DNA from: Apodospora peruviana | Lineage: Eukaryota; Ascomycota; Sordariomycetes; Sordariales; Lasiosphaeriaceae | Length of the DNA stretch: 64,000 bases | Direction: 5' to 3' | NCBI GenBank assembly: GCA_033439685.1 | Contig: JAUEDM010000003.1 | Span: 154,001-218,000 of the forward strand | Shown: positions 20,745-32,095 of the stretch, piece by piece | How positions within the stretch are numbered: position 1 is the stretch's first letter | Layout of the letters: each line of letters starts with the position of its first letter | Notes under the pieces: model-generated | What the model was told of the DNA's origin: nothing | Seen by the model: the letters and a program-made list of their open reading frames with translations, nothing else | The model's database searches: none | Position numbers and translations under genes: made by a program

Positions 20745-22017
20745 CTATGCGACGGCCGGAGCAGGCGCTTTAACCTCAGCAGCATCGCCCGGCCCATCGG
20801 CAGTTCCGGCAGGCGGCGCCGAGTCTCCCACGGGGGTAGGCATCGGCTCAATGGTGGCACTCTCCTCCTTCTTCTCCCACTTGGCGGGGCGAGCCCACTC
20901 CTTCTCATGCCACGGGCCCATATCGCTGAACTGGCACCCGCCTGCACACTCGCAGCTGCCGCCAAACTGCTTGGGCAGGTTCTCGGCAGGCACCTGCGCG
21001 AGCAGCTCCTTCTGGTAGCCGCCTCCGAGCACGTGGATCTTCTGCACCGTGACGGGGTCGAGCCAGCCCTTGACGATGCTCCAGACGGTTCCGAAGCCCC
21101 AGGGGGCGTTGATTATGTACAGACGGCCGAGTCGTTCAGGGTAATAATTTTGGCTGAGGCCGCTGACTTTCTGGATGTACGTGTACACCTGCGGCGCCTT
21201 GGTAATTCCGACGCCCTTGAGGTCTATGATGGAGCAGCACGTCTCGAGCAGCGTGCCGGCTTTGCGACTGCACGCCGGGAGCCGGGGGTCTGCTAACCTC
21301 TCGTACTCGACCGCCAGGTTCGTCGCCATGCGATCAATCGTCGTGATCTTGTACATGGCAGTCAGGTCAATATTACCGAGCTGCTCGATGTAAACGGGGC
21401 GGCCATCCTGGATCGGGTGGTGTCAGCAATGCATTTCTTTCAGTGTAGAGGAACCCATTCAGCAGCGAAACCATCGGTGTCACCAGTAATGAACGTACCT
21501 TGTCCGTCTTGTGGTAGTACTGAGGATAATACTTGAACATCTCCTCCTTCTCGGGATATTCCCAGGTCGGCACAACATCGTCAAGATGGGTCTGTTTCCG
21601 CCATGTCTCACAGTCGACGAACCTTGAAGAGATTGGTCAGTCTTGTTCGACCTTCACTAGCCGACCGGCCAGCCCGAAACGCTCCTTTCGTCTCTCACAC
21701 ATGGTCGTCTGATTTCGCTTTATTCACTCACATCTTCTTGGCAAGATTTACGTCAAACTTGCGGGCACGGAGGAAGCGCAACTAGAGAGAGAAACGGGAC
21801 TGTCAGTACTATCATTGTCCCAAACGGGCGGTGGGAGGAGGAAACTCACCAGCGTCAAAGTATCCAGGCGCTTGGTATAACCTTCAGCCTCCAGCATCAG
21901 GCGAAGCTGGTGGACTTGCGCCTGCTGGGCAGCCGTCAGGTGGCCCGGGTGCCCATTCTGAGGAGTAGGCGCAACGGTCGGGTAGTCGTAGTCGTCATAT
22001 TTGGGGTCGAGCTCCAT
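20745..22017 (-). CDS. sec14: Sec14-type phosphatidylinositol/phosphatidylcholine transfer protein
   Basis: Exons 22017-21850, 21781-21732, 21622-21499 and 21407-20745 join in phase into 334 residues. The N-terminal CRAL-TRIO-N helices contain the classic RLDTLTL then LRFLRARKFDV. The lipid-binding domain shows YYPQYYHKTDKDGRPVYIEQ, LPACSRKAGTLLETCCSIIDLKG, SQNYYPERLGRLYIINAPWGF and GGYQKELLAQVPAENLPKQFGG, all collinear with yeast Sec14. The protein exchanges phosphatidylinositol and phosphatidylcholine between membranes and primes PI4P synthesis at the Golgi. The C-terminal 60 residues are Pro/Ala-rich. The start at 22017 (MELDPKYDDYDYP) is the first ATG of the continuous frame. The frame stays open a further 36 codons without an ATG and has an acceptor-like CAACAG near 22100, so an upstream exon is possible. 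Confidence 0.92.
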
Positions 22018-22973
22018 GGCGGCGGTTATACTGTCTGGCTTTTTCTCCTTGTCGCTCGTTTCGGTAGTGGTGGGACCGTAAGTTTCCTTCGTGTCTACTG
22101 TTGAAGAGGTCGGTGTAGGTGGCACGTCGAGTTACAGAACCAGGGGTCAAGGGACGGGACTCGAGTATTGCGGGGGAAAAGACGGGCCGCTAAAGGAACC
22201 TCTGGGAAATTAGACCTTCGTGATGTGGATGGCAGACGCAGAAAAAGAGTTTGCGAGTTACAATCTTGCCTTGACACTTCGTGGCGAGCAAAGAGATGTT
22301 TGCGAGGAAAATCGTGGGAAGAGAAAGTGGAAGGAAGAGAAAGTGGAAGACGGAGGGCATATGCTGGATTGAGGTTGCCTTCTTGGTGGCCGTGCAAGTC
22401 AAAAATTCGTCATGGGTGTGCCGAGACGCCGTCAGCTGGCTGGTGGAGGGTTCGTTCCCCGCCGCCTAGAACACCTCCCTGGCCAACCGATTAATAAAGA
22501 GGTTGCACCTATTCTGTGAGGTTGTTGGCTCACTGGAAACAAGCCGAAACATCCTCAGTCTTACCTACAACTTACCTCCCATCATCTTTACCGTCACCTA
22601 GGTAAGAAATAACAAGAAATCATTCTGGTTACTTCTGTTAGGGTATCTATGTAAGATGTTGAACAACCTAATGTTGAAGCGGGTGCGGGCCGTTGCTGCT
22701 GCTTGTATTTATATCTCTTACAGTACTGCGTCTCATGTATCGTAGGGCTGCAATTTTGCGCCCAACAACCTGCCGTAATATGACCTGAGGCGCGCACAAT
22801 GACGTTGCTCACATGACGCTTCAGCCGGTCTGCAACCCATACCCATCAAAAGACACTGTTCATGGCTTTTTATACTAGCGCCTGGCAGACTACTGGTAGG
22901 TAGATAGATATCTTGGCGCATCCCCAGATGGCTTCTCATGTTTTTCAAGAGCTTCAAGAAAGCATAACAACAT
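22018..22973. promoter_or_regulatory. sec14 promoter region
   Basis: The gap lies between the sec14 start and the 3' end of the prefoldin gene, both on the minus strand. It should hold the sec14 promoter, a possible extra 5' exon near 22200-22360, and the prefoldin 3' UTR. An ACCTAGGT palindrome lies at 22596-22603. Confidence 0.45.
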
Positions 22974-24093
22974 TCAACCACCTGGCGGTCCCTCCTTGTC
23001 TTTCTTGTCTTTGCTCTTCTCCTCCTCTTCCTTCTCCTTGCGCTTCTGCACCACGTCCCAGTTATACACTCTTGCAACAGCCACCTCCATTGTCTTATTT
23101 TCAGCGTTAGTAAAAAGCCTTTACCATTATTACAACACTTCAGAAGGCGGATATATATAACATACCGTGATCTGCTCTCTCAGGAAATCCAGGTCCTCCT
23201 CGCAGTTGGACATGCTCTGTTTCGCAGCCTTAAGCTTGGAACTAAGCAGCTCCTCGGCTTCGTCGATGGGATACGAAAGCATAACGTTGGCCTAGTCAGA
23301 AACCGTCAGGTTCTCCCCATGTGTGTGTGTGTGTGAAAAGACTGTTCTGGTGTCTTACACCCAACCAAATGTAAACCTCGTCCGTCGGCGGTATCTTTGC
23401 CTTTGCATGCAGCGTTTCGTTAAGCTCAAAGGTCGTTTCTATCGGTTCTGGCTCGTCCTGTTTTGTTGTCAATACCTGAAGTTATCAACAAAGTTTCTTC
23501 ACACACACAAGTTAAACGAACCTTTCTCAGTTTCAGGAACCGGACCGTATCCAACGTCTTCTGGATATCCGGCATCTTGTCCTTGAGCCCGGTGACACGC
23601 CGCTGCAGGTTCTGTTCCATAAACTGGTATTTTCTGACCCAAGATAACCAGTAAGCTTGTCCAAGGAACCATAAGTCGTTCCCCTCTCTGGCCCGATCGT
23701 AATCCCCAAGGTTTCCATATCTGTCCGCGGCCCATTTTCTCACTGGGAAGAAAGAGAACTCACGCAATCATTTCCTGAAAACTTCTCAACGTCGGCTCGA
23801 CATCCGCCCGCGTCGTCACATAATCCTCGACCTTATCCACGAATGGCGCATACGGAATGCCGCGCGGGTTCGACTGTGCGGTGGCGGCGACTTGGTTTCT
23901 ATCAACACTCACTCCACGTTAGTCCTTATTCACATATCACAAGGGGAGTCCCCTCCCACTCCAAGACACCTCGCTCTCGCGGTACCCAAAAGCAAACAGG
24001 AAAGCAAGTTAAGGTAGAGAGGCAGGTAGCAACTCACCGGCCTGCCGCTGCCGCTGCCGCTGCGGGCTCTTTGCCTTTTTTGCTCGTCGCCAT
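22974..24093 (-). CDS. pac10: Prefoldin subunit 3 (VBP1/Pac10)
   Basis: Six exons (24093-24038, 23898-23764, 23633-23522, 23457-23359, 23291-23166, 23093-22974) join in phase into 215 residues. Recognisable segments are NPRGIPYAPFVDKVEDYV, a long first coiled coil (QEMIAKYQFMEQNLQRRVTG), the beta segment with IETTFELNETLHAKAKI and DEVYIWLGANVMLSY, and a second coiled coil (DEAEELLSSKLKAAKQSM; EEDLDFLREQITTMEVAVAR). This is the alpha-type prefoldin fold. Prefoldin is a hexameric cytosolic chaperone that passes nascent actin and tubulin to the CCT chaperonin. Exon 3 ends at an unusual GTTCGT donor. The exon 4 acceptor could also be 18 bases upstream, which would add six residues (VLTTKQ). The tail is Lys/Glu-rich. 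Confidence 0.93.
23321..23334 (+). repeat. GT microsatellite in a prefoldin intron
   Basis: Seven GT units lie within intron 4 of the prefoldin gene (23358-23292). Confidence 0.85.
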
Positions 24094-25171
24094 GTCTTTC
24101 TATTATAGTTGGCACTTATTGTTGAATGGGAATCTTGTTCGGTGGCAGCATGGTTCGTCTCACATATTGCGATCGAAACGAACAAGACAACAAAAAGACA
24201 AGGCTGTCTGTCTTCGCGAAATCGTTCAATGCAGTTGTTGCCTCGACCCTCCCTCCTCAAAAATCAAAGGTGGGGTCACATAACAGCCAGCGCCCAAGCT
24301 CCCAACCCTGCAGCTGCAGCGCTATCGGAAGCCCTTACCAACCAATGGATCAGACCTGCCCTGGGTGCTTCAAGGAATTAGGGGTGGTACCTTTGGTGGT
24401 CATGATGGAGGGAGTATCAAAATAATAAAGCCAAGCAAGTCCTTTCCTCCGATATAATCTATATAAATTTCCCTAAACACCCCCGACAAGGCCCATATCG
24501 CCCCATACCAGCAATGAGAAAGCAAACGACATTACCGGGCAGCCAAACCGTCTACCCACCCATCCAGTCGTCCCAATTATCCGTCCATTGATTCAAAGTA
24601 TAGGGGGTATATCCTCCACATGGAGCCGCCTGCCCACCCACCCGCTGGGGAGCGCCATCTATTAGTTCCTTTCCTATCCTGTCCATTCCATTCTCGTACA
24701 CACAACAGAAAAAGAAGTCAGGATTCCCGTCTTTTTCTTTATATCCCCAATCCCAGCCAATACACACGATGGTGTCATCCGTCCATGTCAGTTCACTCCT
24801 TTGAATTGAGCATAATATTCCACGAGTCTCTTTCGATCCTTTTCATGAACATGGTATGCTAGTTCACCACATCCCTCTTCCCGTCGGAAACGGATCAAAA
24901 GGTTCATTTCCTCCTTCATTATCCATTATGTGTTCTCCTCCCGTATCTTGGCATGGACATGATTCGTTCAGTAATGCCAAGATAACAGAAATATAAAACG
25001 CCGTCTGTCGTTGCTTGCTTCTCGTATTTGAAGCATGGTGCGATCGTGGCGGTAAAGGTAAGTAATACAGTCAGGTAGATGTATCGTCACTCGGTCCGTA
25101 CAAATACACGGAGACGCTGCTGCCATTTGATTGCATATCCGTATTGGACATCGCTCTGCTCAGTTTGCCGT
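24094..25171. other. Region between lst7 3' end and prefoldin start
   Basis: Both flanking genes are on the minus strand, so this 1.08-kb gap holds the lst7 3' UTR and the prefoldin promoter. No frame reads like a protein. Confidence 0.5.
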
Positions 25172-26737
25172 TCAAGATCCAAGAACAGCTCTCAACTCAA
25201 GCAGTAGCCTGACAAATCGAGTATGCAACTCAATAAAAAAATCCGGCAAGCCGACCAGTTCAGCCAGACCCCGCTGTTTCAGCGCAATGCCAGATCCGCT
25301 GAAGCCGCCTCCGCCCATCCGCCGAGATAAACCGCCCATGCCCCCGCCCATGCCCCCGCCCATCAGAAAGCTGCTTGTGCCGCCAGCGCTCCCAGCCGAG
25401 ATGGGAGCAGCAGCAGCAGCAGGAGCGGCGGCGGCGGTGGCAGTAGGCTCGGATGTTCCGTAGCCGGGACCACCAGCAGCAGTGACCGGACTGCTTGCGG
25501 CCGAGCCCCCGGACTGCTCAGCAAGGCAGCGCTCGGCCTCAGCCTCAGCCAGTGCCTGGATCCACACTGCCAGATCACGAAACGCCGCCGCAACGAACGC
25601 AAATGTCTTCATAGCCAGACGCTCGCGGTGGGTGCTGAGCGCCAGGAAAGCGTACACGCGCTTGTGGCCTCGGGCGTGGACGTCGGGGATTCGGAAGATG
25701 TACGCCGTGGTGTATCCCGTGCCCGGATCGCCAAAGAAAATAGGTCCACCCGACGCTGCAGACCCAACGCTATGCGTGGTGACAAAGGCGGGCGTGTTGG
25801 GTGAGGCGCTGGGCGTCGAGAGCGTGCTGCCCCCGCCGCCGGGAGCAGCGGGAGGACCAGCTGTTGCCGGTGGCCGGGGAAGCGTCTCGAAAGAAAGCGT
25901 CCGCAGACAGGATGCACGGACGATGGAGAAGGAAGTGGGCGCAACGGGCTCGTGCGTCGAGGTGTAATCCAGATAGTGGGTATGTGTGTTCGCGCCGGCA
26001 TTCGAGCTAGTGCTGGAATGCGACGCCACCGAGGCGGTCGTGCCGGTCCGGCGATGGGAAGGCCGCGGCGGCCGGGCGCTTACTGACTCATCTTCCGATG
26101 GATCTGAGGAAGAAGTTTGTGAGGTGGGCGGTGAAGTGGCGTCGGCGCCGTCAAACACCCGGGCACACGGCGCCCGTGTCCGAAGCGTCGGGCCATAATC
26201 TGGTCGCGAGTCCACCCCCACTTCCTTGCTGGTCTCTTGACGTTTCGGTAATGTGAGCGCGCAGTTGTCGCACGGCCCGGCACGCCGAGTTACATATTCG
26301 TCATATGTTCTGCGAAACCCGGAATCGGGGCGGGGCTTCTGTTGCTGGAAGGTACTGGGACCCCCAGGAGGCAAACCTGGACTCTGCGGGGGCGTTTCTA
26401 TCGCGGAGCCTGATTCGGCCACCCGCGCGGCTCTCCGGAGAGCGGCGCGATAGGTCTGGGCTTCCTGTTCAGACGCCGGAACCGACGAGCTCCGTGGAGT
26501 GGTGCCGAAATTCATACGCCGGAATGCTTCCGAGATGGCGGTTGCGGCATGTCCCGTCGCGCTAGACGCAGGTGTGCTGGTGCGTGGCCGGGCGGTGGCG
26601 GCCCCGGTGTAGTCAAAAGGAGAGTCGTCGTAGCAGGCGTTGCAGGGTACCGGAAGCCCCTCCGTGACCATCAACGGCGTGGGGCCGTGGAGATCACAGT
26701 AGTGGGCAAGACAGAGCTGGAGATCAAGGATCAGCAT
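25172..26737 (-). CDS. lst7: Lst7/folliculin-family Rag GTPase regulator
   Basis: A single exon encodes 521 residues starting MLILDLQLCLAHYCDLHGPT. That opening, with a HGP motif and a following CXXC (VPCNAC) and a second CDNC pair near 157-160, is the N-terminal longin/folliculin signature. Later blocks (YTTAYIFRIPDVHARGHKRV, AFLALSTHRERL) match the conserved core. In yeast, Lst7 with Lst4 forms the GAP for the Rag GTPase Gtr2 on the vacuole and activates TORC1 in response to amino acids. Human FLCN does the same at the lysosome. Long Ser/Pro/Ala/Gly-rich insertions (about 175-290 and 400-465, including MGGGMGGGMGG) are probably disordered. The frame stays open 11 codons upstream but without an ATG. 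The C-terminus LHTRFVRLLLELRAVLGS looks complete. Confidence 0.88.
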   Translation of the reverse strand: MLILDLQLCLAHYCDLHGPTPLMVTEGLPVPCNACYDDSPFDYTGAATARPRTSTPASSATGHAATAISEAFRRMNFGTTPRSSSVPASEQEAQTYRAALRRAARVAESGSAIETPPQSPGLPPGGPSTFQQQKPRPDSGFRRTYDEYVTRRAGPCDNCALTLPKRQETSKEVGVDSRPDYGPTLRTRAPCARVFDGADATSPPTSQTSSSDPSEDESVSARPPRPSHRRTGTTASVASHSSTSSNAGANTHTHYLDYTSTHEPVAPTSFSIVRASCLRTLSFETLPRPPATAGPPAAPGGGGSTLSTPSASPNTPAFVTTHSVGSAASGGPIFFGDPGTGYTTAYIFRIPDVHARGHKRVYAFLALSTHRERLAMKTFAFVAAAFRDLAVWIQALAEAEAERCLAEQSGGSAASSPVTAAGGPGYGTSEPTATAAAAPAAAAAPISAGSAGGTSSFLMGGGMGGGMGGLSRRMGGGGFSGSGIALKQRGLAELVGLPDFFIELHTRFVRLLLELRAVLGS

Positions 26738-29700
26738 CTTTCCGTATGAGGCGCCCGAGGCCTGACTCAACAGTCGATGACGATTCTCTTCCGCTTAGAG
26801 CATCATGGCTATGATTTGATATGCACAGAATGGAAGAAGGGGAAATTCGTGTGAGTGCGCCATGATAGCAGATGTTGTTCACCAACGGGCTGGGTGGGGT
26901 TGGGAATGAACGCGGTGTGTGTGTAAGGCGGAGAGACTGAGACTCGTGGCCTGCCACAGCGAGCTCTTATGTATATAAAACGGCCACCAACAGGTAACGG
27001 TGGCCGCTTCGGGCTGTTTGCCAACCGGAATGCCGGAACACACGGATGAGTGTGTTGGGGCAAGACCGAACGCTGAGTCCCGTCTTTCTGAGTCTGGGGT
27101 CTAGGTGGGAGCTCCAAGCTGCCGGATTTGGCAACGTGGGGGAACACAAAACAGGCCCATGGCATGACTGGGAGTGAGAGTGAAATGAGGCGGTGAGTAT
27201 GTTGAATTGGCATCGGTCAGGCCTGGCGCGGGATGTGTAGATTTGTCGCGCAAGCCGCCAGCCATTCTTGCAAGGGGTGTGTCTCCGGGAGAAAGACAGC
27301 GACACGCGACGAGAGGGGCTTCAACTTACAATCGACGTCATGGCGGACTATCTTATCTGCCTGCGAAAATGTGCTGAATCTGGCCCTCAGGCTGTGACTG
27401 TCTCGTCACGATCCTGCAATGCAACTAACCGCAGTGCTTAAAGGCGAATGTTTGTGCTCCTTTGCCCAAAAACGTTTCGCAAATGTCCAAGGTGGGGAGG
27501 AATGTGGCTGTCGTGACCGTGGGCGCGCGGGACCTTGGGCCTCGTCGCGGCCTGCGTCCAAGGGAGCCCCCGATTGTTGATATGCGAGGAGTGGAAACAA
27601 GGCCGGGCCGTTTATCGAGTGCCCCCTCGGCTTTGGAATCTCGCCAGTTTCTGGGCTGGTGGAAGGTTGTTGGAGAGGATTACGGATACGGCCTCGTTCC
27701 TTTTGGGGTCAAGCCCGAGCAGTCCGCTGCTGACTGGAATGTGGGATCTCTGAAATATTGGGAAACGCCTGTCGTTAACCCTGGGACCAGAAGTCGCATC
27801 ATGATGCCATTGTTGTTCACTGAATATCGTACCCTGTTGTTGACCGACCCACGATCTCACAACGCTGTGATCCTTGGTGGATTGATGACAAAAGCTCCGA
27901 ACCGCCGACGACGCTATAACCTGGAACTTCTGGAAGCTGTTGGCCGGGGGCGCGAGTGAGACTCCCGGCAGTACGGGTTAAGCTCTAGCAAGCAGCACAG
28001 TCGACCGCCCCCGCGGCGAGGTGGCGTGCAGGAGGTAGGTAGGGGAGGTAGAGTACCTAGGTAAGGACCGGATTTGGCGTGTTGCCGTGTAGTACACGGA
28101 ATACAAGAAACAGCTTGTGAACCTGCGAACCTGTGAGCCTCTGTTGTGTTGGGCAGCAGGGCTGATTGGCGGTCTCTTAAGAATGCTTCCAGAAGGCCCG
28201 GATGTGGATTCAGAGTTTACGAGCTTTGCCGGATTGGGGTCCCTGGTCGACCCGACATCATCCTGGAATTCACGATGGTGGGGCGGCTCTGAGCTCCCGG
28301 GCTTCCAAGTTGTCTTGGCTTGGTGTGTGTCTCCTTTAACAAGGGTCGCGTGGCCCGGCACCGGCTCCAACTTAAGACGAGGGCAATATTACGCTTTCTT
28401 CAGTATCATGTAATCTCGGGCCATTTATGGTTCGGCTGACGGCTGACGAGACGGTTGATCGCTGAAGATGTGCGGTGCGTACTTGCAGTGGACGACGGGT
28501 ACCTGTAGGTGTCGTCGGGTGTGCCGTGGTACAAAGGACAAAGGACAACTCACCATCATTTAACGCCATCCGACGACCACCATGAGATCAATTGGGGGGG
28601 ACCTTGAGGCAGGTGAAAAGACGCGTCTTTCGTCTTTCGTCTTTTTTCATGTGAGAAAATGCGAGACCGGGTGTCGTCCCGAACAGGCCTGTGATGTACT
28701 TACCAGGTAGTACCTTAAGTTACCACAGCCTGCTTCCGACGCAAAAGTCTGGGGGCATGCACCCCGCATCGTCACTACCTAGGGACCTACCTACACGCGA
28801 CACCCCGCGATATGCAATGGGCGATGAGCATTGGCGAAGTGACGTGCTTTGAACCTGTACCTGAGATTTTATCTTTCCCCTTGTCTTACTCCTGTGGCAA
28901 CCATCGTGTCCGGGACGGCGGAACCTGTATCCAGACACATCATGATGCCACGAGACTGACGCCATTCAACAAGGCTGCGCAGCATGCCGGCTGGTACTGT
29001 GTTGTAATGCAAAGATGCGTCGATTTTACAATACATATCGAATATTCTGTATAGTACATACGTAATCTCCATCCCAAAATAGATATAGAATATTGGTTTG
29101 CGTCGGATGGTGGTACCGCGGTGAAATCATCCGCTCTCGCTACCTCATTTTTGCTGGGTATGGGTAGTACGGTGTACAAGGTACCTGGTATGGAACAGTG
29201 GAGGTCCCGTATCCGACAACCACCTACCTTAGGTATCTTAGGTAGGTAAGGTACTCATGTGATTTTGTGGACTAGACTTAATCCTGATCTCTTTCCTACA
29301 GACCGTTCTAGACACCCCCGCCACGGTAGTGTCAACTTGCACTGTTCGTACTGCCTCAAGGTAGTCAAGTTCACGGGTTCTAGAACCAGAACTAGTGTGT
29401 GGTTTCGGGCCGGGCGTTTTGTCTGGGCACGAACGTGTCAAATGGTACGCCCCCTACAAGTTTGTCTTCGAGTCAGGTGAACCAACGGTACCTGACGTTT
29501 AGATATAGCCTGTTTAGAATCTAGATCCAATGAAACGCAAACTCCAATACGTACCTCCTGTTGGATCGAAAGATAGCACAAGATTCCAGGTTGGAAAACA
29601 AGGGTCGCAATCCAGAAGGGACGGGACCTCGAGTTCCATTTTGGGAAGGACGATGAGAACCAAAATTCTAGCGAGTCCGGGCACTCGCGCCTGTCAATGG

Positions 29701-31785
29701 CGCTATGTACGAGCGGAGTATCCGTACTGCAGTGGTACAGATACCGCTGCAGGGCACTGACACAGTGGAGGTGGACCAGTTTTGAGCGAGCGGATGGCTG
29801 GCACATGGCAGACACGCGAGCGGTTGACAAGCATCTCGGCTCCGTAATGCCTGCGAGTCTAGCCGAGATCCCTAGGAGGGCCGAGGGCGGAGGAGTTGAA
29901 TGCATCCTGTGCTTTTCCTCTCCCACAAACCTCAAGCACCGTCTCCTGGCAGCCACGAAGCCGATCGTCCATGGATCACTCCCACCAAGGTAAGGTATTG
30001 AACTGGCCACTCCACTGTGCACTGGACATATAAAACAACTCAACCAAGGTAGTAATGAGAGAAAGCCAAGTATCATACCAGGAAATGATATCTGCCTTAA
30101 TAGTCTTTAGCCATCACGGACCGAGATACCTGTGTTCCCGCGTTCCGGCAGCCATCCATCATGTTGCACCGGGGGTTTACTGCTTCCTGGTGTGCTGGTT
30201 ACTCCACGCGTTCCTACACTGATTGCTCTGCGAGTTTGGACGGACGGGATACAATGGATGGACAACTGGCAGGTGGTGGTGTCCAGAAAAAGGCCGTCCG
30301 TGGTTGGGCAATCGGATTCAAATCATGAGAGGTTGGACGGTACAAGAGGCTCGAGAGCACAAGGTTGGTTCGTTCGTGCCGTCCCCCACATATATCAAAA
30401 ACGTGGTTTGAATGCACATAAGATACCGCGAAGCCGCCGAAGCAACGGATATTAACTATGTGGGTACGATACAGATTTACAGCCAACCATGAATCATATA
30501 ACCGTTGGAGAGACTGTTGGACGACACGACACGGCAGGCAACGCAAAGCCGTTGTGTGTTGATGTAACCTGCGGCATGACATTGACCCAACCCCGTCTGT
30601 CTGTGCGCGGATAACTGGCTGATTGCTTCCATTCGCCCTTCTAGAAGCTCTCTCTCGATTCCTATCAGATTAGTAGGGCTCTAGGGTAATGCGGTCCCGA
30701 TTCTCCATCTGTCCTACGGGGTGGTTGTGTGTTGTCGTCAACGGCATGACCGAATATTGCCAGGCCAGGCTCCCAGGGCTCCTTAGCCAAAACCCGTCCT
30801 GATCGTCCTTCTCCAGTAGCCCCTTGTTCGGACGGAGCCATCCCCAGTAGCTTTCAAATGGAGGACAAATCGCAATCTCCATGCCATGGATGGTAATCAC
30901 CTCAGGCAGTGAGCTAGAGAAGTCCCCATTTCAGCGGACTACTGCCAGATGTTTGGAACACGGTCGCCTCAGTATGCCCCCCTTTTCTCGGGTCATTTCA
31001 AAAGAGGGAGAGTCAGTTCAGCAACCCTCCCTGACTTCACAGATGATCACATGTCCCGAGATGGCACCGAGAGTCCAGACAAATCAACATGGGAGGGGAG
31101 GGGGCGTTTGACGGAAGGATAGAAATCACAAGTATATTGATACAGATACCCAAAACAACAAAAATACCCATAGGCCATCTCCATGCGTGTATGTCAATGC
31201 AAAATCATCAACCAAACCTAACCGAACCCATGCCCTCATCGATGCCAACACATCACCCCCCTTCCCAGAATCTAACTGCATGCCAGATGCCTCCACCACT
31301 TCTCAACAGATTTCCCCTCGAGAAAATCAGCCCGTTAATGACACCCCATATATAATGGCATGTGTGTTGTATGCAACTCATATCCTGCCTGCCTGCCTGC
31401 CTGAATTATCATCATCGGAACGCCTTCGCCAAACAAACAAATACACAGAGAAGAAAGAAAAAAGAGGAATTAAACAGAAATAAGATAAAAACACAAGGAG
31501 AGACGGAAATCGCTAAACGGAAGGGGAACCTCAAGCAATAATACAAGGCAGAACAAGACAGAAACAGAACAAATACAACTAGTAAAGCAAAACGAGTCTA
31601 ACAAACGGTGACGTTCCCCCCATGCAATGCACAACTCTTTCCTCTCTGTCGACCACCTGCAGGCTGCTCATGCTCTCACAAAATCAAAAAGACAACGCAA
31701 AACAAGGGATCCAATCTGGGCTTTACCCAAATAGCCAGATCCAGCCCAACCCCCAAAAAGCCATGATCAAAACACAACAAGAGTT
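26738..31785. other. Gene-poor 5-kb region
   Basis: No convincing gene is seen. The left end is the lst7 promoter and the right end the tyrosine phosphatase 3' UTR. Open frames of 130 to 210 codons occur on both strands (for example 27483-27959 plus and 29438-30076 minus) but none shows a domain, family motif or protein-like composition. Short TAGGTA/TACCTA-rich patches occur at 28030-28065, 28680-28800 and 29180-29255, including ACCTAGGT at 28055-28062. Confidence 0.5.
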
Positions 31786-32062
31786 TCACGAAGACACAAA
31801 CGGATCAACCTCGAGCCTCTTAGCCGCGGGTTCACCCTGCCCTTCCTCACCATCACTCCCATACTTATCCTTCCACAGCTTCCTCATCACCTGATAAATA
31901 AACAGATACTGAATCTCCGCCTGCACCATCGTGGTCCTCTGCTCCCTCAAATGATTAACCGTAGTGAAAATCAGATCCTCGCCCTCTTCCTCCTTTTTCG
32001 TAGTGGGCGACGTATTCGCACTCTCGCTTCCTCCCTCGTTATTATTACCGCCCAGGTGATGC

Positions 32063-32095
<33 letters not shown>

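Noticed and set aside
22018..22125. In-frame upstream extension of Sec14 beginning with GTG
   Set aside because: No ATG lies in the extension and an acceptor-like site suggests it is intron or leader, so the Met at 22017 was used.
26738..26770. Eleven-codon upstream extension of Lst7 beginning with TTG
   Set aside because: No ATG; the conserved longin-type start MLILDLQLCLAHYC fits the family.
27483..27959. 158-codon ATG frame on the plus strand
   Set aside because: No recognisable family or motif and no splice or neighbour support.
29438..30076. 212-codon ATG open frame on the minus strand
   Set aside because: No domain, repeat or compositional sign of a protein; Ser, Leu, Arg and Cys are spread as in random translation. 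No supporting context.
26738..31785. Possible secondary-metabolite or defence gene cluster in the gene-poor region
   Set aside because: No synthase, transporter, regulator or NLR-like frame is present.
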